A stretch of 40,272 nt of DNA, from assembly GCA_003584865.1 (NCBI GenBank), contig QVQE01000179.1, positions 1 through 40,272 on the forward strand, written 5' to 3'. The position numbers and the translations under genes are program-made. This DNA is from Methylococcales bacterium. Its GTDB lineage: Bacteria; Pseudomonadota; Gammaproteobacteria; Methylococcales; Methylomonadaceae. This document shows, in pieces, positions 20,210-28,104 of the stretch (the first letter of the stretch is position 1; the number at the start of each line of letters is the position of its first letter). The notes under the pieces are model-generated. The model was not told where the DNA came from. It ran no database searches and saw only the letters and a program-made list of their open reading frames with translations.

Positions 20210-21136
20210 TTAAACCTTCTCAGCAACACGCATAACAGCACTTCTAGCCCTTGGATTTTGTTTTATTTCTTGCACATCAGCCTTCAATGCTTTTCCTACT
20301 TTTGTTAACACACCTTTTGCAATATCAATTTCTCTTATTGGCAACTTACCAGGATTAAACTTAGCTCCGGATTCATCCCTAATAAAACGTTTTACGATTC
20401 TATCCTCAAGGGAATGAAATGAAATAGCGACCAATCGTCCGCCAGGCTTTAAAACTCGCACAGACTGTTGCAAAACACTTTTTAATTCCTCCAGCTCCCG
20501 GTTAATTTCAATACGAATGGCTTGAAACGTTCGCGTTGCAGGGTGTTTATTTTTTTCTCTTATAGGCACAACATCTTCAATTAGTCTGGCTAATTGAGTT
20601 GTTGTTATGATAGGAGATTCCAGTCTTCTATCGATTATCGCTTTCGCGATACGTCTGGCGAATTTTTCTTCACCATAATCAAATAAAACACTGACCAGTT
20701 TCTTTTCATCAACCGTAGCCAACCATTGCTCGGCAGACATCCCTGAGGTACCATCCATACGCATATCCAAAGATCCTTCTCTTAAAAAACTAAACCCCCT
20801 TTCAGGATTATCGAGTTGAGGTGATGACACGCCTAAATCCATCAAAATACCGTCTACCTTTCCAACCAGCTCACTCGCTTCGATAAACGTTTCTAACTGC
20901 GAAAAGCAAACCTGCTTTATCTGAAAACGACCATCTTGTAGCATCGCTTTTGCGTAACTTGAATTAACCGCATCAAAATCACGATCAAAAGCAATCAATT
21001 GCCCACCTTGACCCAATAAACTTAAAATGCCTCGACTGTGCCCCCCTCGACCAAACGTACAATCGAGATAAACACCTTCTTTTTTAATCGCCAATTGTTG
21101 CAAAGCTTCTGCATACATAACGGGTAAATGTTCCAT
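20210..21136 (-). CDS. rsmH: 16S rRNA (cytosine-1402-N4) methyltransferase RsmH
   Basis: RsmH (MraW) uses S-adenosylmethionine to methylate N4 of C1402 in 16S rRNA, next to the position RsmI modifies. The SAM site YLDCTFGRGGHSRGIL, DLGVSSPQLDNPERGFSF, and the C-terminal GGRLVAISFHSLEDRIVKRF are present. I use the ATG at 21134-21136, giving 308 residues, because GGGAG sits eight bases upstream. Two TTG codons just before it are poorly spaced from that site. It follows mraZ by about 16 bases, the conserved start of dcw clusters. Confidence 0.97.
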   Translation of the reverse strand: MEHLPVMYAEALQQLAIKKEGVYLDCTFGRGGHSRGILSLLGQGGQLIAFDRDFDAVNSSYAKAMLQDGRFQIKQVCFSQLETFIEASELVGKVDGILMDLGVSSPQLDNPERGFSFLREGSLDMRMDGTSGMSAEQWLATVDEKKLVSVLFDYGEEKFARRIAKAIIDRRLESPIITTTQLARLIEDVVPIREKNKHPATRTFQAIRIEINRELEELKSVLQQSVRVLKPGGRLVAISFHSLEDRIVKRFIRDESGAKFNPGKLPIREIDIAKGVLTKVGKALKADVQEIKQNPRARSAVMRVAEKV

Positions 21137-21152
21137 CAACAAAACTCCCGTA

Positions 21153-21620
21153 TTAAAAAGACAAAGTATCTAACTCATTCAGACCTTCATCATCATCACT
21201 ATTCAACCATTCGTTTTCTTTGGCTGTCCAAGCAACATCATTCCAAATTTCAAATTTATTAAGTTGCCCGACTAAAACTATCTTTTTATCCATTTGAGCA
21301 AACTTCCTTAGTTTTTCTGGCAATAAAAACCGCCCTTGACCATCCATCTCACATTCAGATGCATTTCCAATAACGAAACGCCTTAACTTACCGGCCATCT
21401 TATTTAACGTAGGTAATCGACTGATTGTTTGTTCAAGACGCTCCCATTCGGGCAGGGGATAAAGCCATAAACAGCCACTTTCCCCAACACATCTTTCGTT
21501 TACTGCAACCGTTACAATTAATTGTCGCTCACAGCACTCTTCCAACTCTTTTCGGTAACGAGTGGGTATTGCAAGACGGCCTTTATCATCTAAATTAATT
21601 GAACTAATGCCTCTAAACAA
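21153..21620 (-). CDS. mraZ: Transcriptional regulator MraZ
   Basis: MraZ is a ring-forming regulator with two AbrB-like swapped-hairpin halves. In E. coli it represses its own dcw promoter by binding TGGGN repeats. The two halves each carry the DxxGR pattern: DDKGRLAIPTRYR near residue 11 and DGQGRFLLPEKLR near residue 94. The start codon is TTG at 21618-21620, giving the family-typical MFRG beginning. GGAG lies seven bases upstream. The protein is 155 residues. It is the first gene of the cluster and sits just below three candidate MraZ boxes. Confidence 0.96.
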   Translation of the reverse strand: MFRGISSINLDDKGRLAIPTRYRKELEECCERQLIVTVAVNERCVGESGCLWLYPLPEWERLEQTISRLPTLNKMAGKLRRFVIGNASECEMDGQGRFLLPEKLRKFAQMDKKIVLVGQLNKFEIWNDVAWTAKENEWLNSDDDEGLNELDTLSF

Positions 21621-21645
21621 AAACTGACTCCAAAAATCCTAAAAA

Positions 21646-21670
21646 AACCACTCTCTACCACTTTTCACCA
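21646..21670 (-). promoter_or_regulatory. MraZ boxes, three TGGTN repeats with 10-bp period
   Basis: On the minus strand TGGTG, TGGTA and TGGTT lie at 21666-21670, 21656-21660 and 21646-21650, each separated by exactly five bases. Known MraZ operators are TGGGN repeats with five-base spacers in front of mraZ. The geometry here is the same, with T for the third G. They lie just downstream of the -10 element, suiting repression. Confidence 0.75.
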
Positions 21671-21679
21671 CCTAGAAGC

Positions 21680-21708
21680 ACTATAAATTCCAAACAGTTC
21701 ATAGTCAA
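21680..21708 (-). promoter_or_regulatory. Sigma70-type promoter of the dcw cluster
   Basis: On the minus strand a -35 TTGACT (21703-21708) and a -10 TATAGT (21680-21685) are separated by exactly 17 bases. Transcription would start near 21673, giving a leader of about 53 bases before the mraZ TTG that includes the MraZ boxes. No equally good promoter was seen inside the tightly packed cluster. The remaining bases 21709-21902, up to the 3' end of rnpB, hold nothing else I can name. Confidence 0.75.
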
Positions 21709-21902
21709 GAATGTTTTCATTTAAACTCTTTCTTTTTTGACAATGACTTATGTGACTATAAAAAAAAGGCGAAACGATGAACCATAGAATGAAACAAATT
21801 CTATTATTTATCAGATGGTTAATTGATTTTATTCAGAAAACACGTTAGGAATAGAGCAACTCAATGCTTTAATTTTATAAGGGAATTACGATATTAAAAA
21901 AG

Positions 21903-22254
21903 AAAGAGTCAGCCTATAAGCCGGGTTCTGTCGTGAACAGTCATTCATCTAGGCTGCAAGTCACCTTACAGCTCAAGCAATCTACCCAGGAACCGCGCGG
22001 GCCACGCGTCTGTCCCTCTATTTGATCTTGCTCCGAGTGGGGTTTACCATGCCACCGCTGTTACCAGTTGCGCGGTGCGCTCTTACCGCACCTTTTCACC
22101 CTTACCTATCAATAAATAACAGGCGGTTTATTTTCTGTGGCACTTTCCGTAGGCTCACGCCTCCCAGGCGTTACCTGGCACTCTGCCCAATGGAGCCCGG
22201 ACTTTCCTCCATTTTATTTTGACAATAAAACAGCGACTGCCCAGCCAACTCTTT
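21903..22254 (-). ncRNA. rnpB: RNase P RNA, type A
   Basis: This is the catalytic RNA that trims tRNA 5' leaders. On the minus strand the strongly conserved GGAGGAAAGTCCGGGCTCCA lies near 22192-22211, then GCCAGGTAACGCCTGG. The GGTGAAAAGGTGCGGTAAGAGC block lies near 22065-22105, and GATGAATGACTG with ACAGAACCCGGCTTATA near the 3' end. The termini AAAGAGT and ACTCTTT pair to form helix P1, which sets both ends. The P3 region looks short and AU-rich. A T-run follows the 3' end. It sits between rsmI and mraZ on the same strand. Confidence 0.95.
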
Positions 22255-22262
22255 CGGCAGTC

Positions 22263-22292
22263 AGTATACTTCATTCGTTAAAGCAAAGCTAA
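22263..22292 (-). promoter_or_regulatory. Promoter of rnpB
   Basis: A -10 TATACT (22263-22268) lies about seven bases before the predicted RNA 5' end. A weaker -35 TTAGCT (22287-22292) stands at 18-base spacing. The -10 is close to consensus and its distance to the RNA end is right. The -35 is less certain. Confidence 0.6.
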
Positions 22293-22317
22293 TGAGAAAT
22301 CATATTGCAACCCACTG

Positions 22318-23205
22318 CTAATAACAGATAAGCTGATCTTTTTTATCCCTATCAATCACTAATGCGGCTTGATACAGCACCTTTTTTCTTACTCCCGTAA
22401 TCTCGACAGCCATTGCAACTGCTGACTTTATTGAACACTCAGCCAATAAAACCCGAAGTACTTTTTCCTGCTCAGGGGTCATAACTTGCGCCTCTTTATC
22501 GACAGCCGCTCCATCAACAATAACAACAAACTCCCCCTTTCTCATGTTCTCACTGTGCATAACCAAGTCCAACGCATCACCCAGACTAGCCTTTACAATC
22601 GTCTCATGAAGCTTGGTTAACTCTCTAGCAATCACAATTTCTCGCTCTAAAGGTAAAACCTCTGCCATATCCTGTAATGCCGCTAAAATTCGGTGGCACG
22701 ACTCATAAAAAACCCAAGTCTTCGGAGAATTAAGCCTTTCAGTAAAAAAAGCTTTGCGTGCTGATGACGTTCTAGGTAAAAAACCCTCAAAAGAAAATTG
22801 CGTCACTGGTAATCCTGAGGCAGACAATGCCGCAATTAATGCACAAGCACCCGGAATAGGCACCACATCTAAACCCGCGTCCTTCACCATTTTCACAAGT
22901 GGCATTCCCGGATCACTTAACAAAGGTGTACCCGCATCAGAGACCAAAGCAATAGACAAGCCTTCACGTAGTTTCTCTAACATGACTAAAGAAGCCTTAT
23001 CCTCATTATACTGATGCAATGAAACTAATTTATTAATAATCCCATAATGCTGTAGCAGCATCTTGACATGCCGGGTATCCTCTGCCGCAATCAAGTCAAC
23101 CTTCTTTAAAATCTCAACAGCTCTAAAACTAATATCGGCTAAATTACCTATTGGCGTAGCAACAACGTATAATTTGCCAGAACCATTAATATTTGATACT
23201 GCCAT
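22318..23205 (-). CDS. rsmI: 16S rRNA (cytidine-1402-2'-O) methyltransferase RsmI
   Basis: RsmI methylates the 2'-O of C1402 in 16S rRNA, the same base RsmH modifies. The tetrapyrrole-methylase-type fold is shown by LYVVATPIGNLADISFRA, AAEDTRHVKMLL, LVSDAGTPLLSDPG, IPGACALIAALSASGLP, and FEGFLPR. Its 295 residues match the family. The ATG at 23203-23205 has AAGGTGA five bases upstream. It is divergent from yraN across a 135-base gap and ends just before the rnpB promoter. Confidence 0.97.
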   Translation of the reverse strand: MAVSNINGSGKLYVVATPIGNLADISFRAVEILKKVDLIAAEDTRHVKMLLQHYGIINKLVSLHQYNEDKASLVMLEKLREGLSIALVSDAGTPLLSDPGMPLVKMVKDAGLDVVPIPGACALIAALSASGLPVTQFSFEGFLPRTSSARKAFFTERLNSPKTWVFYESCHRILAALQDMAEVLPLEREIVIARELTKLHETIVKASLGDALDLVMHSENMRKGEFVVIVDGAAVDKEAQVMTPEQEKVLRVLLAECSIKSAVAMAVEITGVRKKVLYQAALVIDRDKKDQLICY

Positions 23206-23340
23206 TCATATCACCTTCAATTTAAAGATAAAACCATGAACCGTCATGATTAGATGTAATTATTACTTGAGTAAGCCCCGATTATATCAGTATGTTGCTG
23301 TATCAATACGGCCAGATTACAGGCACACAGTAGATAGCCC

Positions 23341-23706
23341 GTGCCTCTAACAAAATCCCCAACCAAAGCTGCACACTTAATCCAGGGTGAAAAAGCCGAA
23401 GAACAAGCCCACAACTTTCTCATCAGTCAAGGACTCATTCCAATAGCCAGAAATTATCGCTGTAAGCTGGGTGAGCTTGATTTGATTATGAAAGACCAGC
23501 AATCATTAGTTATTATTGAAGTGCGTTATCGAAAAACCGATCGTTACGGTTGCGCTACGGAGAGTATTACCCGAGCCAAGCAATCGCGTATAATAGCCAC
23601 AACGCATTGCTATTTATCCTCAAAAAAACAGGATACTCCGCTCCGCTTTGATGTTGTTGCGATCTCTGGCAATGGCAAACTAGAATGGATAAAAAACGCT
23701 TTTTAA
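23341..23706 (+). CDS. yraN: YraN/UPF0102 family putative endonuclease-like protein
   Basis: This 121-residue protein belongs to the UPF0102 family, which has a restriction-endonuclease-like core; its cellular role is not firmly established. The fold signature is GELDLIM (Glu45, Asp47) and IIEVRYR (Glu60, Arg62), the usual acidic and basic active-site pattern. The start is GTG at 23341. An in-frame TAG lies two codons upstream and no ATG is near, so GTG is the only sensible choice, although the ribosome site is weak. It begins a three-gene plus-strand group, 15 bases before diaA. Confidence 0.9.
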   Translation: MPLTKSPTKAAHLIQGEKAEEQAHNFLISQGLIPIARNYRCKLGELDLIMKDQQSLVIIEVRYRKTDRYGCATESITRAKQSRIIATTHCYLSSKKQDTPLRFDVVAISGNGKLEWIKNAF

Positions 23707-23721
23707 GTTAAAAATGATCTC

Positions 23722-24306
23722 ATGAGTTTACAAGACAGAATAATAAACCACTTCACTGACAGTATCAAAATTCAGCAGGATACCATGACTTATCTGAGTG
23801 AATTAATTGAATATGCCTCTCAACGCCTGGTTTCGACCCTACTCAATGATAAAAAAATACTGACTTGCGGTAGTGGACGCTCTGCAACCAGCGCTCAACT
23901 GCTTTCATCAGCCATGCTTAACCAATTTGAACGTGACCGCCCCTCGTTACCGGTTATCGCATTAACAACCAACACAGCAACAATAACCGGAATAACCAAT
24001 GAGTTTCACTTTGAGGATATTTTCTCAAAACAACTCAGAGCCTTAGGTCAAAGCGGTGATATGCTGGTTATTTACACGGATGGTAACAGCTCAACCAATA
24101 TAGCCAAAGTCATTACTACTGCACACGACAAAGAAATATCTGTTATCGCGATAACAGGAAATAACGGTGGACTAATTCCCTCATTACTGAAAGAAACTGA
24201 TATTGAAATACGTATACCATCAACTTCCAGTACTCGCATTCAGGAAGCGCATATATTGATTACTGATTGCTTGTGCGATTTAATTGATCACCAATTATTC
24301 GGTTAA
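23722..24306 (+). CDS. diaA: DiaA-like SIS-domain protein
   Basis: A 194-residue SIS (sugar isomerase) domain protein. The loop CGSGRSATSAQLLSSAML (about 49-66) matches the phosphosugar-binding fold, and the C-terminal IQEAHILITDCLCDLIDHQLF closely matches DiaA, which binds DnaA and promotes timely replication initiation in E. coli. The related GmhA makes sedoheptulose-7-phosphate isomers for lipopolysaccharide. The C-terminus and the place between yraN and a BON lipoprotein favour DiaA, as in yraN-yraO-yraP. Whether it contacts DnaA here is an inference. Confidence 0.85.
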   Translation: MSLQDRIINHFTDSIKIQQDTMTYLSELIEYASQRLVSTLLNDKKILTCGSGRSATSAQLLSSAMLNQFERDRPSLPVIALTTNTATITGITNEFHFEDIFSKQLRALGQSGDMLVIYTDGNSSTNIAKVITTAHDKEISVIAITGNNGGLIPSLLKETDIEIRIPSTSSTRIQEAHILITDCLCDLIDHQLFG

Positions 24307-24333
24307 AAACCCTACCATTATCATAGGCAAGCC

Positions 24334-24918
24334 ATGAAAAAAGCATTTCTAATCATTATGTTGCTTAATACCTTAAGTATCGTTGCGTGTGTACCTACCG
24401 CCAATAACCAGGAAATAATCACAGAAAAGACCTTGGCTCAAGATAGACGAACCCGAGAGATTATTTTGTCGGATCGAGAAATAATATCCGATGCCTATTC
24501 CGATCTTAACGCCGAGGACGCCATAAAAAGTCAATGTCACATAACCATCAACACCTATAACGGTGCAGTTCTCATTACTGGCGAAGCACCTACTGAAGCG
24601 TTAAAAGCAAAAATTATTGCTATCGTCCAAGTCGTCAGCAACGTGAAAATGGTGCATGATAATTTAACTATTTCTCGCCCCAGCAGTTTAGAATCACGCG
24701 CCAGTGACAAGAGCATAACTCAAACGGTTAAAACTGCACTCAAGCAAATTAGAACACTACCTGACTTTGACCCTGCCATGATAAAAGTCGTTACCGAAAA
24801 TGGAATTGTTTACTTGCTGGGCTTGGTGCATAGAGATGAAGGCTCGGTTGTTATCAATGTAACTAAACTACAACCGAATATAAAACAAATTATTACCGTT
24901 TTTGAGTACCTCGACTAA
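24334..24918 (+). CDS. dolP: BON-domain outer-membrane lipoprotein, DolP-like
   Basis: The 194-residue protein starts with a lipoprotein signal (MKKAFLIIMLLNTL...) and a lipobox IVAC whose Cys19 would be the lipidated residue. Val at +2 predicts sorting to the outer membrane. Two BON domains follow, roughly residues 45-113 and 125-193, with the usual NVKMVHDNLTI and GIVYLLGLV patterns. E. coli DolP (YraP) is a two-BON lipoprotein that supports outer-membrane integrity at division sites. It lies 27 bases after diaA and converges on the isomerase gene. I see no clear terminator in the 86-base convergent gap. Confidence 0.9.
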   Translation: MKKAFLIIMLLNTLSIVACVPTANNQEIITEKTLAQDRRTREIILSDREIISDAYSDLNAEDAIKSQCHITINTYNGAVLITGEAPTEALKAKIIAIVQVVSNVKMVHDNLTISRPSSLESRASDKSITQTVKTALKQIRTLPDFDPAMIKVVTENGIVYLLGLVHRDEGSVVINVTKLQPNIKQIITVFEYLD

Positions 24919-25004
24919 TAACCATCGTCTCAATGACGACATTAGCGATACTATAACATTTATTAAGGCCACTGCATGAGCGACAAGATTTACGCCCTTT
25001 CGCT

Positions 25005-25781
25005 CTAAAAAACCGAGTTAAACCAGTTTAAGCTGTCTAATGAACTACCAATCGGCTTATATTCAGCACCGACCCAACCTGAATAAGATGATTGCTTAAT
25101 CACTGAAAACAGGTTTTCAAAATCAATGTCTCCCGTTCCCGGCTGCCCACGTCCGGGACAATCCGCAAATTGAATATGCCCTATTCTGTCAGCATTTTGA
25201 CTAATAAAGCCGACAATATCATCCCCCATCTTTGTCAAATGATAAATATCATATTGCATAAATAAGCTAGGCAAGCGCAGTTCATCCAGAATATCCAGCA
25301 TTTGCACCCCATGATTAATCATAAACCCAGGCATATCCTGATCGTTAATGGCTTCAAAAACGGTTTTAATCCCCAAAGGCGCAAACGCCTCAACGGCAAA
25401 CAACAAGTTATCTTTAAAAGTCTTTAAATACGCCTGCCGACGATATTCATTAAAACACCGCCCAGGCAACACATTAATAAATTCAGGTTTTAATACCTTT
25501 GCATAAGCCACTGCTTGCGCCACTGCGTGACGAAACTGCTCCTGCTTCTCAGGAACACTAGCCAACCCTTCTCCGCCATCTAACAAATCATCTGCGTCTA
25601 CATTAAACAGCACCAGCGTCAGTTGTTGCTCATCAAGACAGGCTCTTAATGATTCTGCCGATAACGTATAAGGGAATTGCACCTCAACTGCCTGGAATCC
25701 TTGCTGCCTGGCTACTTTAAAACGCTCAAGCAGAGGCACTTCATTGAACAATAAACTTAAGTTAGTTGAAAATTTAAGCAC
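25005..25781 (-). CDS. hyi: Hydroxypyruvate isomerase family protein
   Basis: A 258-residue xylose-isomerase-like TIM barrel. Hyi interconverts hydroxypyruvate and tartronate semialdehyde, and some relatives (OtnI) act on 2-oxo-tetronate, so the exact substrate is not certain. The metal ligands Glu143 (VFEAIND), Asp178 (QYDIYH), Gln204 (HIQFAD) and Glu240 (GAEY) are all in place, as is RGQPGTGDID. The start is GTG at 25779-25781, inside the last codons of the histidine kinase gene. GAGG stands four bases upstream, so translation is coupled. No glyoxylate carboligase or glycerate pathway gene is nearby; the partners are a two-component system. Confidence 0.88.
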   Translation of the reverse strand: MLKFSTNLSLLFNEVPLLERFKVARQQGFQAVEVQFPYTLSAESLRACLDEQQLTLVLFNVDADDLLDGGEGLASVPEKQEQFRHAVAQAVAYAKVLKPEFINVLPGRCFNEYRRQAYLKTFKDNLLFAVEAFAPLGIKTVFEAINDQDMPGFMINHGVQMLDILDELRLPSLFMQYDIYHLTKMGDDIVGFISQNADRIGHIQFADCPGRGQPGTGDIDFENLFSVIKQSSYSGWVGAEYKPIGSSLDSLNWFNSVF

Positions 25782-27390
25782 TTTTCCTCAGATGAAAGAA
25801 ACTTAGCTTCTTTTGCCATGTTTTATCAACCGGTCTGACAGGCAGAGGAAACAACACCGATACCTTGAGACCACCAAATTGAGAGACACCCAGTATTAAA
25901 TCCGCATTATGAATCGCGGCAATACGCTGTACAATCGAAAAGCCTAAGCCAGTCCCTTTGGCTGTATTTGCCGTTTCAACGCAGCGATGAAAACGTTCTA
26001 AGGACTTTTCATATTGATCGGGTGAGATGCCTGGCCCGGAATCTTCAACGCACAATTGTAAATATTTCTCATGCCCTGCCACGGTGATTAAGACATTGCC
26101 TTTAGCGGGTGTGTATTTAATCGCGTTATCAATAATATTCCGAATTAAAATGGTCACTAAGGGCGCATTGACGATTGCAGGCACTGCATTATCTTCAATA
26201 AACTCAATAACAATCTGCTTTTTATGTGCCTCAGGCTCTAACTCTGTAATCACATGGACAACTTCCCGGCTTACCATGGTATTCTGCTTGGTTAGAAATT
26301 CAGTATTAGACTCAATTCTCGAAAAAGTCAGTAACTGCTGTACCATATAAGTCATCCGGTTGACAGCTTGTTTAATACGTGACAGAGCCTGCTTTCTAAC
26401 CTCTTCGTCAGTGGTTCTTAAGGCAACATGTGCTTGAGTCAGTAAACCCGCCAAAGGTGTTCTCAACTCATGCGAAGCATCCGCAGTAAAGCGACGCTCA
26501 TGTTCAAAAGCACGTTCTAGTTGCACAAAAAGATTATTGATTTCATTAACCACCGGAACAATCTCATTGGGCAGTCTTTTGATAGAAAGCGGCTTAAGAT
26601 AACTGGCTTCACGTTTTGCAAGTGCCTTTTCCAATCTATTCAGGGGTTTTAATGATAAACCCACAATAAACCAAATAACTAAACCTAAAATAGGCAACCC
26701 AATCAGAAATTGAGTGACTAACTGTGATGATATTTCATCAGTTAGTTCAGCGCGTATTTCCTCTTTTTGACCGACATGGATAACATATTCACCGGTTGCA
26801 TTCGCAATACTAAAAACATGCCACTCATGACCATCGATATTCGTATCACTAAATCCGTGATCAGACGATGAAAAAGCAAACTTCGGTGCGCTATCTGATC
26901 TCAGTATTAATCCTTCTTTCTTTGACCACAACTGAAAGGCCACTTTTCTTTCATATTTATGACCTAACGCATTTGCTTTTAGCAGATCATCAAAAATGGG
27001 CCATAGTTGTTCATCAATATTACTTTGACTAAAGCCATGAACGGAAAAAGCAGGAGCGTTTTCAGAGCGCAATAACAAGCTATCGTCCACAGACCACAAC
27101 TGAAGTGCATTTTTATTCTTAAATTTACGTTTGAATGTAAAAGTATGAAAAATCTCATCAGCCTTTTCTTTCTCTTGCTCTTGACTCCAATGTCCCGACA
27201 ATGATCCCTCACGAAACAAGCTTTCTACAAAAGCATTAAGCACTTTTGCGGACTGCGCCAGTTCCGCATCAAACAAATTGGCAACTTCATCTCGCGTTAC
27301 TTTATAATTTAAATAAGCCGCAATACCCCAAATCAGCATTGAAGCTGAAAGCAGACTCACTAACAATAACTGCCTGAGAGAATAATTCAT
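25774..27390 (-). CDS. QseC-like sensor histidine kinase with duplicated periplasmic module
   Basis: A 538-residue inner-membrane kinase. TM1 is at about residues 8-27 and TM2 at about 228-247, with a periplasmic sensor between. A HAMP-like linker (248-298) follows, then HisKA with phospho-acceptor His307 in ASHELRTP, then HATPase with Asn422, DSGPGIS (450-456) and GTGLGF (479-484). The sensor resembles the 2CSK_N domain of QseC/TctE kinases. A module of about 42-46 residues occurs twice in it, at 93-134 and 148-193. Both copies carry QLWS, LRS, AP, HGFS and NID in order, which explains the above-normal length. The ATG overlaps the regulator gene by four bases and the end overlaps hyi by eight. 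The signal is unknown. Confidence 0.92.
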   Translation of the reverse strand: MNYSLRQLLLVSLLSASMLIWGIAAYLNYKVTRDEVANLFDAELAQSAKVLNAFVESLFREGSLSGHWSQEQEKEKADEIFHTFTFKRKFKNKNALQLWSVDDSLLLRSENAPAFSVHGFSQSNIDEQLWPIFDDLLKANALGHKYERKVAFQLWSKKEGLILRSDSAPKFAFSSSDHGFSDTNIDGHEWHVFSIANATGEYVIHVGQKEEIRAELTDEISSQLVTQFLIGLPILGLVIWFIVGLSLKPLNRLEKALAKREASYLKPLSIKRLPNEIVPVVNEINNLFVQLERAFEHERRFTADASHELRTPLAGLLTQAHVALRTTDEEVRKQALSRIKQAVNRMTYMVQQLLTFSRIESNTEFLTKQNTMVSREVVHVITELEPEAHKKQIVIEFIEDNAVPAIVNAPLVTILIRNIIDNAIKYTPAKGNVLITVAGHEKYLQLCVEDSGPGISPDQYEKSLERFHRCVETANTAKGTGLGFSIVQRIAAIHNADLILGVSQFGGLKVSVLFPLPVRPVDKTWQKKLSFFHLRKSA

Positions 27391-28055
27391 ATCTCATCTA
27401 CATTATCAATAATATAGCCTACACCGCGTACCGTTCTTATCAGTGAAGAACCGAGTTTCTTTCTCAAGTAATGAATATGAACTTCAACCGTATTACTTTC
27501 TACGTCAGAATCCCAAGAATAAAGACTTTCTTCAAGCCGGGAACGCGAGACTACTTTGCCGATATTACTCATCAAAAAGCTTAATATCTCGAACTCCTTT
27601 TGCGACAAATCTACTTTTTCATTATTAAACGTCACTTGATGTGAAGCAGGATCAAGCACAATACCTTTATATTCGATGGTCGGCGCACTTCGCCCTTCAC
27701 TCCGTCTGGCCAACGCTCTTAACCTGGCACAGACTTCATCTAACTCAAAGGGCTTAATAACAAAATCATCTGCCCCACTGTCCAAACCTGACACCCTATC
27801 AGATATGGTATCTTTTGCCGTTAACACCATCACGGGCGTTTCATCTTTACGGCCTCTTAAGGCTCGCAAAATGGCCATACCATCCATATCCGGGAGGTTT
27901 AAATCCAATACGATCAACTCATAACTGTTTAGTTTCAGTGCCTCATCAGCTAACTTACCGTTTGTTAACCAATCGACCGCATAGCCCTCCATTCTTAAGC
28001 CCTCAACTAAACCATCGCCGAGTATTTCATCGTCTTCAACTAACAGGAGCCGCAT
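27387..28055 (-). CDS. OmpR/PhoB-family response regulator, QseB/PmrA-like
   Basis: A 222-residue regulator with an N-terminal receiver: acidic pocket Glu7/Asp8/Asp9, phospho-acceptor Asp51 in VLDLNLP, Thr79 and Lys101. A C-terminal winged-helix DNA-binding domain (about 125-220) ends in TVRGVGYII. The cognate kinase gene overlaps it by four bases. The start ATG at 28053-28055 has GGAGG about four bases upstream. A palindrome, CAAAAT-C-ATTTTG at 28064-28076, abuts that ribosome site and could be an autoregulatory operator; this is only a suggestion. Target genes cannot be read from the window. Confidence 0.94.
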   Translation of the reverse strand: MRLLLVEDDEILGDGLVEGLRMEGYAVDWLTNGKLADEALKLNSYELIVLDLNLPDMDGMAILRALRGRKDETPVMVLTAKDTISDRVSGLDSGADDFVIKPFELDEVCARLRALARRSEGRSAPTIEYKGIVLDPASHQVTFNNEKVDLSQKEFEILSFLMSNIGKVVSRSRLEESLYSWDSDVESNTVEVHIHYLRKKLGSSLIRTVRGVGYIIDNVDEI

Positions 28056-28063
28056 TCAACCTC

Positions 28064-28076
28064 CAAAATCATTTTG
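28064..28076 (-). promoter_or_regulatory. Palindrome upstream of the response regulator, possible operator
   Basis: CAAAAT and ATTTTG form a perfect 6-bp inverted repeat around a single base. It lies directly upstream of the GGAGG ribosome site of the regulator gene, in the 49-base gap after glmS. OmpR-type regulators normally bind direct rather than inverted repeats, which counts against it. Confidence 0.25.
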
Positions 28077-28104
28077 TATCGACCCATTAGAGCCCTTCAT
28101 TCCT

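Noticed and set aside
21740-21770. Plus-strand promoter TTGACA ... TATAAA
   Set aside because: The spacer is only about 14 bases and no plus-strand gene follows.
22022-22222. Protein gene overlapping 22022-22222
   Set aside because: It lies wholly inside RNase P RNA on the opposite strand.
23722-24306. GmhA (heptose isomerase) rather than DiaA
   Set aside because: The C-terminal CLCDLID pattern and the yraN-dolP neighbourhood match DiaA better, though the families are close.
24977-25003. Terminator between dolP and hyi (GAGCGA ... TCGCTC)
   Set aside because: The stem is only 6 bp with a 16-base loop. On the plus strand it is followed by A-rich rather than T-rich sequence, and on the minus strand no T-run follows.
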